Under the pieces are notes generated by a model. It made no database searches. It was not told the DNA's origin and worked only from the letters and a program-made list of their open reading frames with translations. Shown here piece by piece: positions 54,232-63,926 of a stretch of DNA of 64,000 nucleotides (positions within the stretch are counted from its first letter, which is position 1; each line of letters opens with the position of its first letter). The stretch covers positions 1 to 64,000 of the forward strand of contig JARHXX010000003.1 of the NCBI GenBank assembly GCA_029269125.1. The letters run 5' to 3'. A program made the position numbers and the translations under genes. Source of the stretch: Kiritimatiellaeota bacterium B1221 (GTDB lineage Bacteria > Verrucomicrobiota > Kiritimatiellia > SS1-B-03-39 > UBA6053).

Positions 54232-56634
54232 ATGAACTTTGGAACATTTGACTCAGACCATCAGGAATACCGTATTCACCGCCCCGACACTCCACGTCCT
54301 TGGAGCAATTATTTAGGCAGTGCTGAATTTGGCGGGGTGATCACCAATAATGCGGCGGGGTACACTTTTTATAAATCTGCAGCGCAGGGGCGTCTTACCC
54401 GATTTCAGTTTAATGGCACACCCGCAGAATGGTGTGGCCGTTACCTCTATGTGACGGAGGAGGATGGTGATTTTTGGTCGGCATCCTGGCTGCCGGTTGG
54501 CAAGCCTTTGGATGTTTTTAAAAGCGAATGTGCACATGCTCCGGGTTGTACCCGTATCCGTTCTGTTTATCGGGAGGTGGAAATAGAAGTGACCTATTTC
54601 ATTCCTTTGGGGGAAACGTTTGAAGTATGGGATGTCCGGGTTACCAATAAAAGTGGCAAGGCGCGCAGGTTAAAACTATTTCCATTTGTTGAACCCCAGT
54701 GTAACTACAGTGCGGAAGATGACGGGAAAAATCTGCAATACAATCAGTATATTTCCAGCACCCGACTGGCCGCTCCGGGCCTGATTGATATCGGCTCCAA
54801 TATCAATATGCCTGAAGATCCGGATCATTTTACGAACAAGGATCAAAAGCGACACCGTTTCTTTGGCTTGACCGGTATGGCCGCCACGAATTTTGATGCG
54901 GATTTGGAATGCTTTATCGGACGCCATGGCAGTAAAGCAAAACCTGCAGCCGTGGTGCAGGGCTGCTGCCGCGGTTCCGAGGCGGGAGGCGATATGCCCT
55001 GTGGCGCGTTTGAGCTGGATGTTGCTTTGGATGCGGATGAGGAAATGTGCTTTGCCTGTCTATTTGGTGTCGGTGAGGCGGAGAAGGAGGGACTCGCGAT
55101 TCAGACTGCGATGGCAGATGTTTCCTCCAGAAAAGAGGCCCTGGCAAAAGTGAAACGCTTTTGGTCGGAACGTTTGAATACGCTGCAGGTGGAAACACCG
55201 GATACGTCCTTCAATGACATGGCGAACCTTTGGGCGCCATTTAACAGTTTGATGACCTTTTATTGGTCACGGACCGCAAGTCTGGTTTATGCCGGTGAAC
55301 GCGACGGGCTGGGCTATCGGGATACTTTGCAGGATATCGTCGCGGCGGCATCATTGGTTACGGAAGAGGCTCAGGAAAGTTTGGAATTACTGATTACCGG
55401 TCAATACGCCAACGGAGGCTGTAAACCGGTGGTTCAACCTTTCGAACATTGTCCGGGGAGTGAGCAGGAACCCGACGCGTATCGTTCTGATGACGGTTTA
55501 TGGTTATTTAATGCGGTGCCCGCGTATGTGAATGAAACCGGAGATACGGACTTCTATCAGAAAATCCTGCCATTTGCGGATCAGGGTGAGGCCACAGTAC
55601 TGGGACATTTACGCCGTGCCCTGGATTTTAATTTGGAGCGTTGCGGGAGTCACGGCCTGCCCTGCGGGTTGCATGCGGACTGGAACGACTGTGTCCGTTT
55701 GGGGGAAAAGGGCGAGTCTGTTTTCGTGGCCTTTCAGCTGCGCTTTGGCTTAGAGGTTTACCAAAAACTTTGTTCAAGATTCCAGAAAACTACCGAAGCG
55801 GAATGGGCCGCAGACATGTTGAGTGATTTTGATCGCCGGTTAGAGAGGTATGCCTGGGATGGCGAATGGTATCTGCGGGCCTATCGATTTGACGGGATGA
55901 AATTCGGTTCACGTGAAAATGAAGAGGGGCGGATTTTTATGAATCCGCAAACCTGGTCGGTATTAAGCGGTCATGCACAGGGAGAGCGCGCACATCAGGT
56001 AATGGAATCCCTGCATCGCGAATTAAATACACCTTACGGGGTCATTTTATGTGCGCCTCCGTATGTGTCCACAGATCCGCAGGTCTGCCTCGCGCGTCTG
56101 TTTAATCCCGGCATGAAGGAGAATGCGGGTATATTTAATCACACGCAAGGATGGGGGATATTGGCTTTGGCTAAATTGGGCATGGGCGATCGGGCTTATG
56201 AATATTTAATGAATGTATTGCCCTCGTCCTTTAATGACCGGGCGGAGTTGCGGGAAGTGGAGCCTTATGCGGTTTGTCAAAGCACGCATAGCCGTTACAG
56301 TCCGCGTGAAGGTACGGGACGGGTTTCCTGGCTGTCCGGTTCGGCAACTTGGAATTATGTGGCCATGGTGCAGGGAATTCTTGGACTGTGTCCGACTGAA
56401 GATGGTTTAAAGATTGACCCCTGCATCCCGTCAGCTTGGAAAACATTTAAAGTTGTGAGACGGTTCAGGGGACGGGAAATTCACATTGAGGTGAAAAATC
56501 CCCATGCCCGCAGCAAAGGGGTCCGGCGCTTGGAAGTCAATGGGGAATGGATCCCGGGGAATCATCTACAGTTGTCACCAAAAGGAACGGGTAAAATAGA
56601 GGTGGTCGCGGTGCTGGAGGCTTCGGGAGACTGA
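54232..56634 (+). CDS. GH94 glycoside phosphorylase, second paralogue (N,N'-diacetylchitobiose phosphorylase-like length)
   Basis: This 800-residue GH94 enzyme has the general acid at Asp486 in HADWNDC and matching blocks GRYLYVTEEDGDFWSASWLPV, GLGYRDTLQDI and a C-terminal GLKIDPCIPSAWK. It differs from the cellobiose-type paralogue in the WSASW and YSAEDDG regions and has lost the FMDDHLWL block, which is SDDGLWLF here. Its length equals the known N,N'-diacetylchitobiose phosphorylases, but substrate cannot be assigned by eye. The ATG at 54232 is preceded by a G-rich stretch; the frame is open to a GTG at 54190. It is divergent from the GH28 gene. Confidence 0.88.
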   Translation: MNFGTFDSDHQEYRIHRPDTPRPWSNYLGSAEFGGVITNNAAGYTFYKSAAQGRLTRFQFNGTPAEWCGRYLYVTEEDGDFWSASWLPVGKPLDVFKSECAHAPGCTRIRSVYREVEIEVTYFIPLGETFEVWDVRVTNKSGKARRLKLFPFVEPQCNYSAEDDGKNLQYNQYISSTRLAAPGLIDIGSNINMPEDPDHFTNKDQKRHRFFGLTGMAATNFDADLECFIGRHGSKAKPAAVVQGCCRGSEAGGDMPCGAFELDVALDADEEMCFACLFGVGEAEKEGLAIQTAMADVSSRKEALAKVKRFWSERLNTLQVETPDTSFNDMANLWAPFNSLMTFYWSRTASLVYAGERDGLGYRDTLQDIVAAASLVTEEAQESLELLITGQYANGGCKPVVQPFEHCPGSEQEPDAYRSDDGLWLFNAVPAYVNETGDTDFYQKILPFADQGEATVLGHLRRALDFNLERCGSHGLPCGLHADWNDCVRLGEKGESVFVAFQLRFGLEVYQKLCSRFQKTTEAEWAADMLSDFDRRLERYAWDGEWYLRAYRFDGMKFGSRENEEGRIFMNPQTWSVLSGHAQGERAHQVMESLHRELNTPYGVILCAPPYVSTDPQVCLARLFNPGMKENAGIFNHTQGWGILALAKLGMGDRAYEYLMNVLPSSFNDRAELREVEPYAVCQSTHSRYSPREGTGRVSWLSGSATWNYVAMVQGILGLCPTEDGLKIDPCIPSAWKTFKVVRRFRGREIHIEVKNPHARSKGVRRLEVNGEWIPGNHLQLSPKGTGKIEVVAVLEASGD

Positions 56635-56643
56635 TGGAAGCTC

Positions 56644-57465
56644 TTACATCCATTTAAAATGTTTACAGCCATCCAGCACCCCGCTGGTGGCTTGTTTTTT
56701 TGAGACGTAGAGCGCATAAGACTTCTTTTTTTCTTTGAGTGCGGATTTTACTTTTTCGGTCAGATCTTTGCCGGCATTGGCAACGAGAATGGCTCTGCAA
56801 CCACTGGTCAGCGCGAGGAAGTCATTTCCTGAGTCTCCAGCATAAATCACTTGATCCGCACCGTAACCCACATGCCGGGCCAACCATTTTAGTGCGTAGG
56901 CTTTTGATACGCCTTCGGGTAAGAGATCAATAAGTCCGCAGTTCAGAAACGGATCAATGCTTCCATGTGCTTCATAAGGAATTTTAAAGTCCCGGAGGAG
57001 TTCATTGATTTGTTCGACCAGCAGATCCGTGCGTGAACTCTCACATTCGTAACTGAGTTTGAATTCCTGTTGATGGTCCGCCTGTTGGCGACTTAACCCC
57101 GGGAGTCCTTCAAGGATGCTGTGTATGGCTTGCTGGGATGACGCGTGCGTCTTTTCCGTTAAATGGGTTTTAAACTCTTCAAAAGGCAAATACCTTCCGT
57201 TGTGCATGTGATAAATACTGGTCCCCACATCACAAATAATCCATTCGGGGCGGGGGAGCTTTTCCTGCGTCATGGCATCCATGACCGACTCGAAATGCCT
57301 GCCGGTGCAGTAGATAAGAATGAGGCCGTTGTGCTCATAGGCTTTTGAAATTTCTTCAAGTGCCGACTGGTTTTCTGCGGAATCCGGGAGAGGTATAAGT
57401 GTACCGTCCAAGTCAGTTGCCAGTACTTTACGGATGATTTTGGTTTGGTTATTGAGTTTGGACAT
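56644..57465 (-). CDS. Sucrose-6-phosphate phosphatase-like HAD hydrolase
   Basis: This 273-residue HAD phosphatase has the nucleophile motif DLDGT at residues 18-22 and a conserved GDSGNDFLAL loop near the C-terminus; the cap region (YECESSRTDLLVEQIN) matches the S6PP type. It should dephosphorylate sucrose 6-phosphate made by the divergently transcribed sucrose-phosphate synthase. The synthase already has its own HAD domain, which may be inactive or regulatory. The intergenic region of 81 bases must hold both promoters. Confidence 0.87.
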   Translation of the reverse strand: MSKLNNQTKIIRKVLATDLDGTLIPLPDSAENQSALEEISKAYEHNGLILIYCTGRHFESVMDAMTQEKLPRPEWIICDVGTSIYHMHNGRYLPFEEFKTHLTEKTHASSQQAIHSILEGLPGLSRQQADHQQEFKLSYECESSRTDLLVEQINELLRDFKIPYEAHGSIDPFLNCGLIDLLPEGVSKAYALKWLARHVGYGADQVIYAGDSGNDFLALTSGCRAILVANAGKDLTEKVKSALKEKKKSYALYVSKKQATSGVLDGCKHFKWM

Positions 57466-57546
57466 GGAATGCAGTTATAATAATTTGGCTATAAATTAAA
57501 GGTTTTTCAATAGTACTTAAATATAACATAGAGAAGAAGGTAATAT

Positions 57547-59715
57547 ATGACAGATAAAAAAGGATTGAGGATTTCGCTGATAAGCCTCCATGGACTGATT
57601 CGTGGTGAGAACATGGAGTTAGGAAAAGATGAGGACACCGGAGGGCAGATCCGGTATGTGCTGGAGCTTGCGCGTGCACTCTCTGAACGGGAAGATGTCG
57701 AACGGGTGGATCTGATTACCCGTCAGGTCATTGATGACCGGGTGTCGGATGATTATGCGCAACTCGAAGAGCAGATCTCCGACAAGGCTTACATTGTGAG
57801 AATTCCATTTGGTCCGCGCCGCTATCTCAGTAAAACCAAACTCTGGCCGTACATGGAAATGTTTGTGGATCAATGTCTCAATTACTTCCAACGGAACCGG
57901 ACAAATCCGGATATTATTCACGGTCACTATGCGGATGCCGGATACGGGGGAGGGCAGCTGGCCCGTTTACTGGGGATACCTTTTGTATTTACCGGCCATT
58001 CACTGGGCCGGGTGAAACAGATGCGGCTGGTTGAATCCGGAACTTCACTTGAGAAAATTGAAAAGCGTTACAATATTTCCACCCGAATCGAAGCGGAGGA
58101 ATTTGCGTTGGAAACCTGTTCGCTGATTTGCACCAGCACGCATCAGGAAGTCAAAGAGCAGTATGAGATTTATGAGAATTATATTCCCGAGCGAATGGAG
58201 GTGATTCCGCCGGGAGTGGATTTGGCTTCTTTTCATCCACCCAAAGAAGGTGAGCCTGAACCGGATATTGCCAAAGAGATTGCACGGTTTTTGGATGATC
58301 CCGGGAAACCGATGATTGTGGCCATGGCGCGTCCAGATGAACGCAAAAATTTAGAGAAACTTGTGGAAGTGTACGGTGAATCTCCCCAGTTGCAGCGGGC
58401 CGCAAATCTGGTGCTTATAATGGGGTGCCGTGATGATATTCGGGAAATGCCCACAGGTCAGCGTCGGGTGTTAAATAATGTTCTCACTCTGATTGATGTG
58501 TATGATCTCTACGGCAGGATTTCGTATCCCAAATTTCATTCCTCAGATGATGTGCCGGCGCTCTATCGTATGATCACCCGTTCAAAAGGAATTTTTGTGA
58601 ATCCGGCGATGACCGAGCCTTTTGGTTTAACCCTGCTGGAAGCGGCGGCCAGTGGTTGTCCCATTGTGGCGACCCATGATGGCGGTCCCTCTGATATTAT
58701 TGCCAACTGTCATAATGGGTTGCTGGTGGACCCCTTTGACGGAAAACAAATTGAACAGGCGTTGATGCAGGGTTTGCTGGAGCCTGAAAAATGGCAGGAG
58801 TGGTCCGAGGCGGGATTGAAAAACGTACATGCCCATTATTCCTGGGAGCATCATTGTGACCGCTACATGCGGGATCTGCATGAAATTTTAGAAGGGGTGG
58901 TGGATGTGCCGAAAATTGCCCGAGGCCGTGCCACCCGCCGCCTTCCGCAAATTGACCGACTGATCATTGCGGATGTGGATAATACCTTAACCGGGAATGA
59001 TGATGAATTGTTACGCTTCTTTGATCTGATCGCCTCCGCGCAGGACAATATTGGCTTTGGGATCGCCACCGGCAGGCGCTATGAGGAAGTGATCAAGTTG
59101 ATCGATGAGTATGATATGCCTCATCCCGAAGTGCTGATCACATCCGTGGGCACCGAAATATATTACGGAAAACAATTTACACTGGATACGAGCTGGAAAA
59201 AACACATTGATTTCCGGTGGGAGCCGGAACGTATTCACGAAGTTCTGGGCGGTATTGAAGGATTGTTCCTGCAGGATGACACCCAGCAATCCACTTTCAA
59301 AATCAGTTATGAAATGGATATGAAGCTGGCACCCAGTCTGGGGAAAATCAAACGCATCATGCGTGAGAATAAGATCCGGGCGAAAGTGGTTTGTTCGCTG
59401 GGGATGTATTTGGATATTATTCCCTCACGTGCGGGCAGTGGTTTAAGTATTCGGCATATGGCTTACAAGTGGGGTTTCCCGCTGGAAAATATTCTTATTG
59501 CGGGTGACTCTGGCAATGATGAAGCGATGTTGGCCGGAAATACGCTCGGTGTGGTGGTGGGGAACTACAGTCCTGAACTGGAAAAATTGAGGAAATATCC
59601 CCGGGTCTATTTTGCCCAGGCGCATCATGCCGGCGGCATTATCGAAGGAATCGAATACTATAATTTCCTGGAAAGCATCACCATCCCTAACGAGAAAGTC
59701 GCAGAAGATGGTTGA
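57547..59715 (+). CDS. Sucrose-phosphate synthase with C-terminal HAD phosphatase-like domain
   Basis: This 722-residue bifunctional-type SPS has a GT-B glycosyltransferase part (about 1-455) with the [10 protein letters not shown] nucleotide-sugar motif at 28-37, PPGVDLASF near 221 and the E-x7-E motif EPFGLTLLE at 357-365. A HAD domain follows with DVDNTLTG at 476-483 and a [10 protein letters not shown] loop. It transfers glucose from a nucleotide sugar to fructose 6-phosphate. Sucrose in such bacteria is a compatible solute or carbon store. It overlaps the amylosucrase gene and is divergent from a separate sucrose-phosphate phosphatase. Confidence 0.92.
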   Translation: MTDKKGLRISLISLHGLIRGENMELGKDEDTGGQIRYVLELARALSEREDVERVDLITRQVIDDRVSDDYAQLEEQISDKAYIVRIPFGPRRYLSKTKLWPYMEMFVDQCLNYFQRNRTNPDIIHGHYADAGYGGGQLARLLGIPFVFTGHSLGRVKQMRLVESGTSLEKIEKRYNISTRIEAEEFALETCSLICTSTHQEVKEQYEIYENYIPERMEVIPPGVDLASFHPPKEGEPEPDIAKEIARFLDDPGKPMIVAMARPDERKNLEKLVEVYGESPQLQRAANLVLIMGCRDDIREMPTGQRRVLNNVLTLIDVYDLYGRISYPKFHSSDDVPALYRMITRSKGIFVNPAMTEPFGLTLLEAAASGCPIVATHDGGPSDIIANCHNGLLVDPFDGKQIEQALMQGLLEPEKWQEWSEAGLKNVHAHYSWEHHCDRYMRDLHEILEGVVDVPKIARGRATRRLPQIDRLIIADVDNTLTGNDDELLRFFDLIASAQDNIGFGIATGRRYEEVIKLIDEYDMPHPEVLITSVGTEIYYGKQFTLDTSWKKHIDFRWEPERIHEVLGGIEGLFLQDDTQQSTFKISYEMDMKLAPSLGKIKRIMRENKIRAKVVCSLGMYLDIIPSRAGSGLSIRHMAYKWGFPLENILIAGDSGNDEAMLAGNTLGVVVGNYSPELEKLRKYPRVYFAQAHHAGGIIEGIEYYNFLESITIPNEKVAEDG

Positions 59716-61669
59716 GCTGGATTTGGCATATGAAGCGCAGCGTTCCCTGAGAAGGCTGCGACCTAAAATCGTGGACCGTATTCAAGCGCTCTCCGCAAAT
59801 TCAAGTATTGATGATGCGGAGCGTATTGAAGTGATCGATCAGCGCCTTGAGGCGCACTGGCCCACGCTCTTCGGCCTGTTGCACCAATTGTATGGTCATC
59901 ATTACGATTTCTTTTATTATCTGGAGAACATTCTGATCACGGCGGTGGATTGCTGGTTAAGTCGACCGGATGACTTATATGCTCTGGACCTTCGTCGCGA
60001 AAATGATCCGGGGTGGTATTTGTCCGAACGGTTGAGTGGGGGATCCTTGTATGTGGATTTATTCAGTGACGATTTGAAAAAGCTGAAATCCCGTATTCCT
60101 TATTTTAAAGAACTGGGGCTGACCTACGTACATCTGATGCCGTTGTTTGCCGCGAGAGAGGGGCAGAGTGATGGGGGCTACGCCATTAATGATTACCGTT
60201 CTGTTGATCCCAAATTGGGAAGCATGGATGACTTGAGGGAGCTCGCGGATGCCTTTCGGGAAAACGGAATTTCCCTGGTGTTGGATTTTGTGTTTAATCA
60301 TACTTCGGATCAACATGCCTGGGCCATTCATGCGCAGGAGGGAAACCGGGAATATATGGAGTATTACCACATGTATCCCGACCGCCATATTCCGGATCAG
60401 TATGAAGAGAACCTGCGGGAAATTTTTCCGACCATCCGCCGGGGAAATTTCAGTTGGCATTCCGGACTGCAGCAATGGGTATGGACCACTTTTAATAATT
60501 TTCAGTGGGATTTGAAATATGCGAATCCGGAAGTTTTCCGGGCCATGGCTTCTGAGATGTTGTTTCTGGCCAATACCGGGGTGGAGATTCTCCGTTTGGA
60601 TGCGGTGGCTTTTGTGTGGAAAAAGATGGGAACCAACTGTGAAAATCTTGATGAGGCCCATTTGCTGATTCAGGCTTTTAATGCGGTTTGCCGAATTGCC
60701 GCTCCGGGCCTGGTGTTTAAATCCGAAGCCATTGTGCATCCGGATGAAGTCGTGAAATATATTAGCCGGAAAGAATGTCAGCTTTCTTATAACCCTACCC
60801 TCATGGCGCTGCTTTGGGAGTCGGCCGCGACCCGGAATACGAGCCTGTTGCGTCAGACCCTGGGGCACCGGCATGAGCTGGTGCCGGGCACGGTTTGGGT
60901 GAACTATTTGCGGGGGCATGATGATATTGGCTGGTCTTTTGATAATGGTGATGCATGGGCGGTGGGGATCGACCCCCATGGGCATCGGGATTTTTTGAAC
61001 CGTTTTTATACGGGGGAATTTGAAGGTTCTTTCGCTGCCGGTGTCCCTTTTCAAAAGAATGAAGAAACCGGGGATATGCGGGTCTGTGGGACCATGGCCT
61101 CTTTGGCCGGATTAGAGCAGGGGTTAAAGCTTGCAGATGAGGTGCTGATTGAAATGGCGCTTCTGCGGATTAAAATGCTTTATGGGGTGTTGTGTAGCAT
61201 TGGCGGGATTCCTCTGATTTTTATGGGGGAAGAGTGGGGGGTGCTTAATGATTATACATATGCCCGCGATGCAGACAAAGTGGATGACAGCCGATGGGTT
61301 CACCGGCCGGCCATGGATTGGAGCCTCCTGAATAAACAGAAAAATGAATCAGCGGTCCGGTCCCGTTTGCATCAGAATATGAAGTCGACATTTGAACTTC
61401 GTGCGCAAACCGAGGCTCTGCGTGGAAATCACATGAAATTAATTGAATGTGAAAATCCCCATGTATTGGGTTATCTGCGTTGGCATGATGCCAACCGGCT
61501 GATTGTTTTGGCAAATTTTTCGGAGCAGCCGCAAAGGGTTCCTCTTCGACCCTTACGGGCCGCTGGTTTTGCGCATTTTCTTAAAGACTTGTTTACGGGA
61601 CAATCCTTTTCAACCGCGGGCGATGTGGATTTGTCGCCTTATGCGATTTTGTGGTTGCAGGAAGACTAA
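59708..61669 (+). CDS. Amylosucrase (GH13 subfamily 4)
   Basis: This 653-residue GH13 enzyme builds alpha-1,4-glucan from sucrose, releasing fructose. The nucleophile is Asp298 in [15 protein letters not shown], the acid/base Glu340 in [13 protein letters not shown] and the transition-state stabiliser Asp405 in RGHDDIGW; these are the amylosucrase contexts. The Met at 59708 overlaps the end of the SPS gene by eight bases (ATGGTTGA), indicating coupling. The length equals that of known amylosucrases. A sucrose hydrolase is an alternative. It would link the sucrose pool to a glucan store. Confidence 0.93.
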   Translation: MVELDLAYEAQRSLRRLRPKIVDRIQALSANSSIDDAERIEVIDQRLEAHWPTLFGLLHQLYGHHYDFFYYLENILITAVDCWLSRPDDLYALDLRRENDPGWYLSERLSGGSLYVDLFSDDLKKLKSRIPYFKELGLTYVHLMPLFAAREGQSDGGYAINDYRSVDPKLGSMDDLRELADAFRENGISLVLDFVFNHTSDQHAWAIHAQEGNREYMEYYHMYPDRHIPDQYEENLREIFPTIRRGNFSWHSGLQQWVWTTFNNFQWDLKYANPEVFRAMASEMLFLANTGVEILRLDAVAFVWKKMGTNCENLDEAHLLIQAFNAVCRIAAPGLVFKSEAIVHPDEVVKYISRKECQLSYNPTLMALLWESAATRNTSLLRQTLGHRHELVPGTVWVNYLRGHDDIGWSFDNGDAWAVGIDPHGHRDFLNRFYTGEFEGSFAAGVPFQKNEETGDMRVCGTMASLAGLEQGLKLADEVLIEMALLRIKMLYGVLCSIGGIPLIFMGEEWGVLNDYTYARDADKVDDSRWVHRPAMDWSLLNKQKNESAVRSRLHQNMKSTFELRAQTEALRGNHMKLIECENPHVLGYLRWHDANRLIVLANFSEQPQRVPLRPLRAAGFAHFLKDLFTGQSFSTAGDVDLSPYAILWLQED

Positions 61670-61681
61670 GAGCGGAGTGTA

Positions 61682-62092
61682 ATGGAAGGCATGAAACGCA
61701 CGATGCTCGCTTGTTGTTTTTTGAGTTTGGCTCTGCAGGCCCAAGAGGAACTGGATACGTCCATTTTTGATGGTACGGGCCGTGAACTTGAAAAAGTGGA
61801 GCCCAGGGAGCCCGCCCCGGGCTCCCCTGAAGCAGAAACCGAATCTGCAGAAGCGGGAGAGGCTGGTGGACCTTCGGTAGATTCGGAAATTGAAACGCCC
61901 GTACCCGCTGAGAGTGATGAAATGCCCCGGGAGATTGTGTTACCCGGGGGGGAAGAGGCTGAAGCACTTGAAGAGACCGCAGCGGGCATTCCCGCGGCAT
62001 CCGGCGGAAGTAAGAGTCGGGCAGGAGAAACCGTGGAATCCACTGAAAAAATTCCTACGGGTCAGGCGGTGGACTTTCCCTGGGATATGTAG
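61682..62092 (+). CDS. Exported acidic, Glu/Pro-rich hypothetical protein
   Basis: This 136-residue protein has a short signal peptide (TMLACCFLSLALQAQ) and then about 110 residues rich in E, P, A and G (disordered). It ends in GQAVDFPWDM. The coding DNA contains a perfect nine-base hairpin (GGGAGCCCG with CGGGCTCCC, near 61807-61827) in the low-complexity part. GGAG precedes the first ATG; the next Met at 61691 is equally possible. It follows amylosucrase by 12 bases and may be co-transcribed. I do not recognise a family. Confidence 0.6.
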   Translation: MEGMKRTMLACCFLSLALQAQEELDTSIFDGTGRELEKVEPREPAPGSPEAETESAEAGEAGGPSVDSEIETPVPAESDEMPREIVLPGGEEAEALEETAAGIPAASGGSKSRAGETVESTEKIPTGQAVDFPWDM

Positions 62093-62232
62093 AAAGGAAG
62101 TCTCGCTTAAAATCCCCTCCTTTGTGGGTTCTATGGGCGGTGTAGGCGGAGTGATTTTTCGATATGTGTTTTGTGTGACCTTTTCCGTTATCGCGTTGGA
62201 TGAAGTCTGAACGGGGGGCGTGCGCAGTGCAT

Positions 62233-63282
62233 TCAGGCCCCTTTGGGAACTTGTGAGAGTACGGACATTGCGGTGAGATACACCTGTCCTCCGGCCCGCC
62301 ACCATCGATCCTGGGGGTTGACCCAGGACCCATCGGGTGTCTGCCGCTGCTGAATGGCTTTCAGGTCGGCATCTGTTTGCACGACTGCAGTTTTAAAGAA
62401 ATCCCGATAGGCATCTGATCCGGTGACGCTTGATGAAGTTTGTCCGATATTCTGCAAGGCAATCATCCAAAACAAGGCATCGTCTTTATCGGCAATGATG
62501 TTGTTGCTCGACTGATAGGCGACCTTGCCGTCTGTCATGCGGCGTTCATCCAGCCATGCAGTTCCCCGTGCAAGTGCTTTTTCCGCACCCGGGACATGGA
62601 GTGCAGGCCGGTTCTTCAGCAAATGGCAGATCCACCAAGTCACCGCACTGTTGGAGCTGACATTCTGAATGTAGCCCATGGGCTGCTCATCCAAATATCC
62701 CCAGCCGCCATCTGAGAGTTGTCGTCTCAAAAGGTTGGTGTATGATTGCGTTAAAAGTTTTTGCCTGTGGGGATTGGGCATTTGTTTCTCGACTTCTGCG
62801 AGGGTGTGCAGGCTGAGCATCCAATTGTAAAATTCGGGACCTTGTAAGGGTTTTTTGTGGGGTTCGCCCATGGATTGCTCCAAAGAATGGACTGCCTTCT
62901 CCAGGACTTCACGGTTAACAGGGTCGGGCGCGTTGAGCAGAGCCAGGGTGGCGAGGGCGCTGACGCCGTCTGCAAATGCGGCATGGCCGCCTGAATTGCC
63001 GGTGTCCCAGGTGCCGTCATCCTTTTGGGCTTCCACCAGCCATTCGACGCCTTTGGCTGCGGATGCGACTCTGGCATCCTGTTTGACCGGGATTTCCCGA
63101 TAGGCGTTGCGGGTTCTCCGAACATAGAAGGATGTCGTCAGCACCAACCCGAAAACCACAAGATTTACAATACGTTGTCTGCGGCGGTGAAAGTGATGAA
63201 TACGGGAAATAACCTCATCCTGAAATTCCGGAGAAATTTCAGGGTCGGGCGGGGGAGGGATGAAATCTAAATCAGGATTCAT
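62233..63282 (-). CDS. Membrane-anchored alpha/alpha-toroid (prenyltransferase/squalene-cyclase-repeat-like) protein, probable sigma-factor partner
   Basis: This 349-residue protein begins with a proline-rich cytoplasmic segment of about 38 residues, a membrane helix (about 39-54) and then an extracytoplasmic domain with repeated helical units: ASAAKGVEWLVEAQKDDGTW, QLSDGGWGYLDEQPMG and QTPDGSWVNPQDRWW. These QxxDGxW motifs are typical of toroid prenyltransferase/terpene-cyclase repeats. It overlaps the ECF sigma gene by four bases. Membrane position and overlap suggest an anti-sigma or sensor role for the N-terminal segment, with the toroid as ligand-binding part. This is an inference; no zinc-binding anti-sigma motif is visible. 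Confidence 0.75.
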   Translation of the reverse strand: MNPDLDFIPPPPDPEISPEFQDEVISRIHHFHRRRQRIVNLVVFGLVLTTSFYVRRTRNAYREIPVKQDARVASAAKGVEWLVEAQKDDGTWDTGNSGGHAAFADGVSALATLALLNAPDPVNREVLEKAVHSLEQSMGEPHKKPLQGPEFYNWMLSLHTLAEVEKQMPNPHRQKLLTQSYTNLLRRQLSDGGWGYLDEQPMGYIQNVSSNSAVTWWICHLLKNRPALHVPGAEKALARGTAWLDERRMTDGKVAYQSSNNIIADKDDALFWMIALQNIGQTSSSVTGSDAYRDFFKTAVVQTDADLKAIQQRQTPDGSWVNPQDRWWRAGGQVYLTAMSVLSQVPKGA

Positions 63283-63812
63283 GCTGGGTTCTCCGTGTTG
63301 AAAATTTCCCGCAGTTGTTTGAGCCCATTATGCAGACGGCTTTTGACGGTGCCTTCGGGGATGCCCAGAATCTGGGCGGTTTCCCCATGGCTGAGCTGAT
63401 CAAAGACTGCGTGGACCACCACGTCCCGGTGGGTTTCCGGTAATTGGTCGAGGGCCCAGTAGAGATCATGGCCTTGCATGGGCTGGGTAGAGAGAAACGC
63501 CGGTTGGGGTTCCTGTTTAAACGCATCTTCCCGGGTTTTCCTTCTGCCGCTTTTGCGGAGATGGTCAATCCACACGCGTTGTGCGATGGTAAACATCCAG
63601 CTTCGAAAAGAGGCATTTGTCCGGTAGCGTTTTCGCGCCTTGTATATTTTGAAAAAAGTTTCCTGTGCGAGGTCTTCATATTCCTGATATACGCCACGAC
63701 GAATGAAATGGTTCACCAAAAGTTTTTGATGCCGGTTCATTAGCTCACGGAATGCTTGGCCATCGTGTGATTTTGCGACTCTGCGCATGAGTTCTTCGTC
63801 GGTTTCAGGCAT
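63279..63812 (-). CDS. ECF-type RNA polymerase sigma factor
   Basis: This 177-residue sigma-70 family factor has region 2 (YEDLAQETFFKIYKARKRYR and ASFRSWMFTIAQRVWIDHLR) and region 4 (LSHGETAQILGIPEGTVKSRLHNGL, near 138-162), and lacks regions 1 and 3 as usual for ECF factors. Its stop overlaps the start of the toroid protein, which is therefore its likely regulator. Self-regulation is common in the family, but I cannot identify the promoter in 63813-63926. Confidence 0.93.
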   Translation of the reverse strand: MPETDEELMRRVAKSHDGQAFRELMNRHQKLLVNHFIRRGVYQEYEDLAQETFFKIYKARKRYRTNASFRSWMFTIAQRVWIDHLRKSGRRKTREDAFKQEPQPAFLSTQPMQGHDLYWALDQLPETHRDVVVHAVFDQLSHGETAQILGIPEGTVKSRLHNGLKQLREIFNTENPA

Positions 63813-63926
63813 AGGGGCCTGCTGTATCTGTAATTTATTCTGAATTCACGCTAATAGACGTAAATTTTAAGCAAGCGGAATGGCTGTGAGATTGAATTCA
63901 TATTTTTATTCTGTCATGAGTCCCCC

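Noticed and set aside
61807-61827. Perfect nine-base hairpin GGGAGCCCG/CGGGCTCCC as terminator of the amylosucrase transcript
   Set aside because: It lies inside an intact small exported-protein gene and has no T-run.
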